A stretch of DNA of 55,202 nt from assembly GCA_001769505.1 (NCBI GenBank), contig MEOF01000017.1:1-55202 (forward strand), given 5' to 3'. A program made the position numbers and the translations under genes. A model generated the notes under the pieces. The model made no database searches. It worked only from the letters and a program-made list of their open reading frames with translations, and was not told the DNA's origin. Source of the stretch: Bacteroidetes bacterium GWF2_33_38. GTDB lineage: Bacteria; Bacteroidota; Bacteroidia; Bacteroidales; GWF2-33-38. This document shows positions 53,201-55,202 of this stretch, in pieces. Each line of letters starts with the position of its first letter. Positions within the stretch are counted from its first letter, which is position 1.

Positions 53201-55008
53201 TCATCGGTAACAATAATTGTCCAAGCACCGTTTAAAGGCGTTCCTATTAAATCTGAAAGTGGTTCATAAGATTCGTAAGAACCTGCAGGAGCATACTTGT
53301 CGCTTAAAGTTTCGCCAGTTTGTGAAACATAAGTATAAGTATGTTGATTAGCTTCTCCTACAATTGTTCCGTAAGTTGGATTGCTTGTAAAACAATATTG
53401 ATACCCTACGCCGGGTGTTAAAATTTCGCTATGTGAATCGTTAGGTCCGCTTGCAACTGGCTCTCCAAGATTGGACGTTGACCCACCGGGCTGTTGCTTT
53501 AATGTTAATAGCGTTCCATTAGGAGTTTCTAATTGAATTAACAAATCACCCATGAATGAGTGCTCCATGGTTAAACAAATTGATTGAAGTTGATTTACAT
53601 CAACCAAGGTTTGTCCAACTGGTAATCCTGAAATATTTATAGAAGTACTATATGAAACTCCGTTTCCATCAGGAAGGAAAGTAGTATCGGCATCAAAAAT
53701 AGCTCCAGCAACAATATCTTCAGCCCAGCAACCATAAGCGTCTAAAACTTGAATTTGGTATGTTCCGGCAGAAAGCCCTGTGATTGGAAAAGAGTTAAAA
53801 GTCGTCATTATGCCTGTTGCTGAATCGGTTAAATTAATTGAGTATGGCGATTCTCCTCCAGTTATATTAAAATCCAATTGTCCATCATTACTCCCATTAC
53901 ATGATAAATCGGTTGGAATTGTTTGAAATTCAAGTGCCTGATAATCCTGAATATACATAACTATTGTGTCATATCCTTGACAAAGAATAGGTTCGTAAAT
54001 TAGCTCAACACTTTCTAGTCCTTCTGATATTCCATCGGTAAGAGCATCTACAATAATCGTTGCTGATGTTTGACCAATAGGAATGACCAAAACAGAATCG
54101 ATGTACGAATAATCTATTCCGTTAACAGCGGTTCCCCCAATTGCATATCGAATGTATGTATTTGTATTCTGAGCACTATCAAGATTAATTGTAAAACTTG
54201 CATTTACGCAACCTTCTAAGGCTATATCATTTTCACTATATGTATTTGTTGAAGCAGATATTGAACCCTGCACCAAAGAATTTTCTTGTAAAAACACTCC
54301 CGAGTCATACGCTCCATCTCCTGCATCAGCAATTATTAATTTCAAGGTATATGTTTGACAAGGAATAAGACCTTCTTTTTTTGCAGTTAAAACCGTAGTA
54401 TATCCGTCAAACTCAATATTTGTATAGCCCGATTCATTATCGTTATAATACTGCCAATAACTGTCCAAATTTATATTGTTGATTGCTACCGGAACTGTAG
54501 TATTGGGAACAACTGCAATATTTTCTTCACCAACAATACCCGGTCCTGATATAAAAAATGCAAAAACATCGTTAAACGATCCAACATATTCGTTGTATTC
54601 TTCTGAAGCAAAGATGTAATTGAACTCAATTTTGTCTGATTGAACGGTAAAATCAAATTTTAATTCAACAGCATCATTGGTTGGCATACCCGAAATAGCG
54701 TCGAGCAAATCGCTCCCCGGTTGTGATAAATCTGTACCTGTTCCTGACGAAGAATTTGGCCCCGGAGAATCAAAAATAGAACCCGATGAAAGGACAACCC
54801 CTGTTGACAAAGGAAATCCAGAACCTGCGAAATTAAACGTACCGAATTGGACATTTGCTCCGGTAATGGTAGCATTGCTAACCGATATATTAGCTCCAGC
54901 TAAATTATTTCCAAGTTGTTGTGCACTAAGTCCGTTTTGAACGGTTAATTGAGCCATTGTAATTATTGCGAACATCACAAAAATTACGATTAAAGATAGT
55001 TTTTTCAT
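44299..55008 (-). CDS. Giant T9SS-secreted cell-surface protein with about 33 SprB repeats
   Basis: This 3569-residue cell-surface protein starts at 55008 (signal peptide MKKLSLIVIFVMFAIITMAQ). Domains: choice-of-anchor L type (about 21-240; YIFASEEYNEYVG, NDVFAFFISGP), a Calx-beta-like domain (about 247-350), one SprB repeat (about 358-440), a P/proprotein-convertase-like domain (about 455-620), then about 32 SprB repeats of about 75 residues from residue 640, each with CGN-x-NGS-I, GG--PYTY-WSNG, TTED and V-DANGC. Residues 1708-3333 form four higher-order units, each with an extra Cys-Cys module. The last about 85 residues are a T9SS type A sorting domain (FFPNPSKGIVNVSF, ending KRILIMRK). 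Adhesion or gliding, as for Flavobacterium SprB, is inferred. The repeat count is by eye. Confidence 0.92.
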   Translation of the reverse strand: MKKLSLIVIFVMFAIITMAQLTVQNGLSAQQLGNNLAGANISVSNATITGANVQFGTFNFAGSGFPLSTGVVLSSGSIFDSPGPNSSSGTGTDLSQPGSDLLDAISGMPTNDAVELKFDFTVQSDKIEFNYIFASEEYNEYVGSFNDVFAFFISGPGIVGEENIAVVPNTTVPVAINNINLDSYWQYYNDNESGYTNIEFDGYTTVLTAKKEGLIPCQTYTLKLIIADAGDGAYDSGVFLQENSLVQGSISASTNTYSENDIALEGCVNASFTINLDSAQNTNTYIRYAIGGTAVNGIDYSYIDSVLVIPIGQTSATIIVDALTDGISEGLESVELIYEPILCQGYDTIVMYIQDYQALEFQTIPTDLSCNGSNDGQLDFNITGGESPYSINLTDSATGIMTTFNSFPITGLSAGTYQIQVLDAYGCWAEDIVAGAIFDADTTFLPDGNGVSYSTSINISGLPVGQTLVDVNQLQSICLTMEHSFMGDLLIQLETPNGTLLTLKQQPGGSTSNLGEPVASGPNDSHSEILTPGVGYQYCFTSNPTYGTIVGEANQHTYTYVSQTGETLSDKYAPAGSYESYEPLSDLIGTPLNGAWTIIVTDEIPNNNGYIFNWSISIAADRPDSIITLTQPSEPEITGATTLPSCGSNNGAISLTIIGGNSPFTYNWSNGATTQNISNVPAGSHNVTVTDALGCTFIKTFSLPNSSAASISSSVSNETCVDANNGSISLTLTGGTPPYSYLWSSGQTTEDVNSLNPGNYSVQISDFSGCVSASNFEILAANPLFVSSTITNESCGNIDGVVDLSVIGGVSPYTYIWSNSFTTQDIDGLQQGVYNVTVSDANMCTKASSYNVINLVGDCIPDCDLAIQNVTSTDEICGNANGSVQLDIYTTNLPYLVAWNNGANTEDLTGIGEGSYDVTITDAENCIVNQSFIVSNLVGSLAISSVSINDELCGNASGGIDITPSGGVQPYYYNWSNGATSQDLINLNSGIYSLTLTDANLCAIHETYEVNNNTGTLELVYGNAMNSDCGQANGSIDINISGGNYPISYHWSNGANSQDLIGVLPGGYTCTITDGSDCDLITPEYIVGNNSGTMAFTYINAKNEVCENDEGEIKILVSGGATPYIYYWSNGATTQNIYNLSAGTYSGTITDNLGCSITTGNVNVINVPGTLVLESVSSINEICSNGLGSVQIDISGGTTPYTFCWNTGSVSQNLFNLSEGAYSCYVSDSVGCYFTVNANVQNEQGSLNIENFVVTDEICGNGTGSINLIISGGLNPITYSWSSGNNTEDLNLLNSGIYAVSVEDSQGCLVSGSTQVSNQAGNLNVEIQSMSNEVCGAANGAINISLTGGVLPYTYSWSNGSITEDISNLSAAVYSCTISDNSGCSVSIGNILINNSAGLMSISNPIISNENCGNSNGAIDISVNGGVNPLTYLWSNAAVTQDISGLTSDYYQVTVSDAGNCTVTGNYFVGESSGTLAYSNIQIVDEVCGNNNGSINLAISGGSAPYLFSWSNGSSTQNISSLSSGDYTLTTTDNTGCSIQTNVLTINDNSGNFALVSISESDASCGSNNGSINVSLSGGALPISYIWNNGSLTQNISSLPSGIYSCTATDNLGCELNYSTVIQNDAGNLTASGATTMALCGASNGAVDITITGGTTPYTYTWNNGTTNEDLINLSSGNYTVFVEDATGCYLNQTYNVASSGAVEVSAVNIADENCGNTQGGIEIIVSGGTQPYQYEWSTNTSVSCCDYTLELYDNYGYGWNYAYVGVSVNGEIINYFTTYGGNLIENIPVCTGDIIGLNFYSGYDDSNVSYSLVNSNGETVFSDGPYPMNGNSYSGVSSCTFNPPNSNVLTNLGAGDYSVEITDFYGCNTSASATIDNNSGGFTISSNVVTNDFCNSNIGAVNITVVGGSPSYQYIWSNGSTSQDISGLASGTYTVFVTDANGCQISGTYEILNNTGTLGYDTAMVDDTYCGSSNGAIDITVYGDEVPISFLWNNGATTEDLSNVNSGSYIVTITDASGCSIIESFEIINQTNGLSLDFTEIQPMCGNNDGEIDMSISGGFSPYSIYWDNGAVTEDILNLFAGTYSVSVSDSTSCIATETIVLSGTSSVNISSMNVTDENCGNSDGSISAIASGGDYPYNYQWALAENSTCCDYYLYLYDLSSDGWNGSSVEVLINGTILGTYTLFTDFSTTFNIPICTDDVIQLNYNEVSDGADNYIYLVDISGNIVYDVGPYPNNGFLYSGTTSCSTSFPSSSSIYGLSEGVYAVTITDANGCVDSDTATVINNTNGFEITSIIKTDDYCNSGTGTISIGVTGGEQPYMYYWSNGETSQNLSGISQGTYTVTIYDSYYCKLEETILVNNDPGTLAFGAFSINDTYCGDNTGGIDITATGLSIPFTYSWSNGETTEDLSNIVSGSYIVTITDNTGCQIQDTFIVVNQTNGLSLAFVETQPTCGNSDASIDMTISGGVLPYSVLWSNNSTTEDLTNISGGTYVVTVTDATSCMTNETINLSTNTGVVINSMNVTDEYCGNSNGSISVSASGGSYPYSYEWQMANSSCCSYGMYLYDVNGDGWIGSYVDVQVNDVSIGTYTLTSGSYIYVTIPVCTNDDLKLYYTSGSNDEDNYVYLLDVQGNWILYSGPSPSEGLIYSGTSTCEISLPNSSYIEYISAGEYSVTVTDANGCYASDSAIVLNSTNGFVVSSVDKVDEYCNNNSGSIDLSVSGGLEPYQYYWSNGANTQNLSGLSSGIYTVTIYDDNYCMLEETVTIVNNLGTLAFGISSITDTYCGSLTGAIDVTILGDETPFVISWNNGATTEDLNNILSGDYQITVTDASGCVIQDNFTVTNQTNGLSLSSTTTEAFCGNNDGAINLTVTGGSAPYVIIWSNGTTTEDLTNVIGGLYTVTVTDATSCSTHETITLNDSGTISIISLDVTDEICDNSEGAITVIATGGTTPYIYEWSQTITSPCCSYTLQMFDSFGDDWNGGYLEVVINSESMGTFYAVGNGSTETFDVCNGDVIELNYSSGSWDEENSYELLNSSGDVVFSDGPSPSVGPIYSGTTSCEFTPSSTNHLSNLDAGDYELTITESNGCTYSTSITVNNSTGNFNILSVNTIDDNCGNYNGSIDISVSGGSLPYTYLWSNGANTEDIINITAGEYTVSITDNFGCQIIETNTVENIAGTLDISNVNITETYCGNNAGAIDISISGGSSPYTYLWSNGAVSQDLTSIYSGVYDVTVTDNVDCNVFGSYTIQNLTNGLEVIFTSTNEICSNSQGSINLVISGGVAPYLIEWSNGETEQNISGLSEGVYTYTVTDNSGCSQSESITIQNTQGNMFVLLDDIQNDYCGWGYGSINISVQGGDAPFTYQWSNGYTTQDISYVVFGNYSVTATDVNGCTDIENYEIGYQADFEVTDTIIQNSSCVNCADGSIDVTTNSGFMMTYQWSNFETTEDIYNLESGEYSVTMTDENGCMISETYFVTFPISYVNPSDLSNYVKFFPNPSKGIVNVSFDLKNNSEIMVEVYNMIGELVFISEKQSDNEGKITIDLSNAVEGVYMFRVNAGKQYIAKRILIMRK
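45010..49887 (-). repeat. Four-copy higher-order repeat inside the giant gene (units of 1218-1221 bp)
   Basis: Unit boundaries (minus strand) are 49887-48670, 48669-47449, 47448-46231 and 46230-45010, each of 406-407 codons. Each starts with a repeat beginning D(E)NCG-like (IADENCG, VTDENCG, VTDEYCG, VTDEICD) that carries the inserted SCCDY module. The third repeat begins TYCG and ends NQTNGL or NLTNGL. The fourth repeat (PMCG, PTCG, AFCG, EICS) starts one residue shorter. Units 1-3 are more alike than unit 4. Confidence 0.9.
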
Positions 55009-55202
55009 AGATGAATGGAGTTTATATAACGACATATCAATTATTTACAAAGTAATTAACAATATAAAGTTAGTAAAAAAAATATTATTACCAATTCAAA
55101 ACTAATATAAGTTCTATAGTTCGTTCAACTCATATATAACTCCCCTGTTTCAATATGAGCATAAAATACCCCATCCCTTATTTTAGGGCAAATTATGCGG
55201 CA

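Noticed and set aside
44299-55008. Frameshift or assembly collapse in the giant repetitive gene
   Set aside because: The frame is open over 3569 codons with signal peptide and sorting domain in one frame and unit lengths differ only by whole codons; copy number could still be mis-assembled.

Overview
The window looks like chromosome of an AT-rich member of the Bacteroidota, probably an uncultured or anaerobic Bacteroidales/Marinilabiliales-type organism. The evidence is a 3569-residue cell-surface protein with a type IX secretion (T9SS) C-terminal sorting domain and SprB repeats, a PorE-like TPR/propeller/OmpA protein, the Bacteroidota-specific DUF4295 gene next to rpmB-rpmG, TonB receptors of Bacteroidota type, and TAnnTTTG-like promoter motifs. 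No rRNA, tRNA, CRISPR array, transposase or integrase was found.

Layout. 0.4-7.2 kb (+): two TonB-dependent receptors, a YfiR/DUF4154 periplasmic protein and a methyl-accepting chemotaxis protein, apparently one signalling/uptake locus. 7.2-13.7 kb (-): rsmA, a NUDIX hydrolase, a 38-residue membrane protein and a YbjQ protein in a tightly coupled cluster; then gcvT, a four-helix-bundle protein, and a TPR protein plus PorE-like OmpA protein pair. 13.9-17.8 kb (+): DMT transporter, YigZ, M42 peptidase and pyrBI. 17.9-27.1 kb (mostly -): gdhA, a Crp-type regulator (+), rimO, a HepT/MntA toxin-antitoxin pair, ftsY, DUF4295-rpmG-rpmB, cinA, a SemiSWEET transporter and a LexA-like autocleaving repressor. 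27.2-29.6 kb (+): a DNA-repair pair (radical SAM protein plus TIGR03915 protein) split by a striking 39-unit 8-bp tandem array.

30.3-39.6 kb (+): the most unusual system, seven co-oriented genes for a complex I / group 4 hydrogenase-like membrane complex. It has two tandem HyfB-like and one HyfF-like antiporter subunits, a NuoH/HyfC-like subunit, HyfE, a NuoCD/HyfG-like large subunit and a ferredoxin-NuoB fusion. The large subunit lacks all four NiFe-binding cysteines. The small subunit lacks three of four proximal-cluster ligands. Only one ferredoxin-type [4Fe-4S] site is intact, so this should not be a hydrogenase; it resembles the energy-converting hydrogenase-related (Ehr) complexes but looks further reduced. 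arfB follows.

40.0-55.0 kb: ychF, an unknown protein, two futalosine-pathway menaquinone genes (mqnB, mqnD), folE, and the giant T9SS cargo gene (-). Inside the giant gene four copies of a 1218-1221 bp higher-order unit (four SprB repeats, the first carrying an inserted Cys-Cys module) lie in tandem.

A recurring theme is intergenic DNA built from 7- or 8-bp phased degenerate repeats at no fewer than seven places, plus a 100-bp palindromic repeat inserted in frame into cinA.
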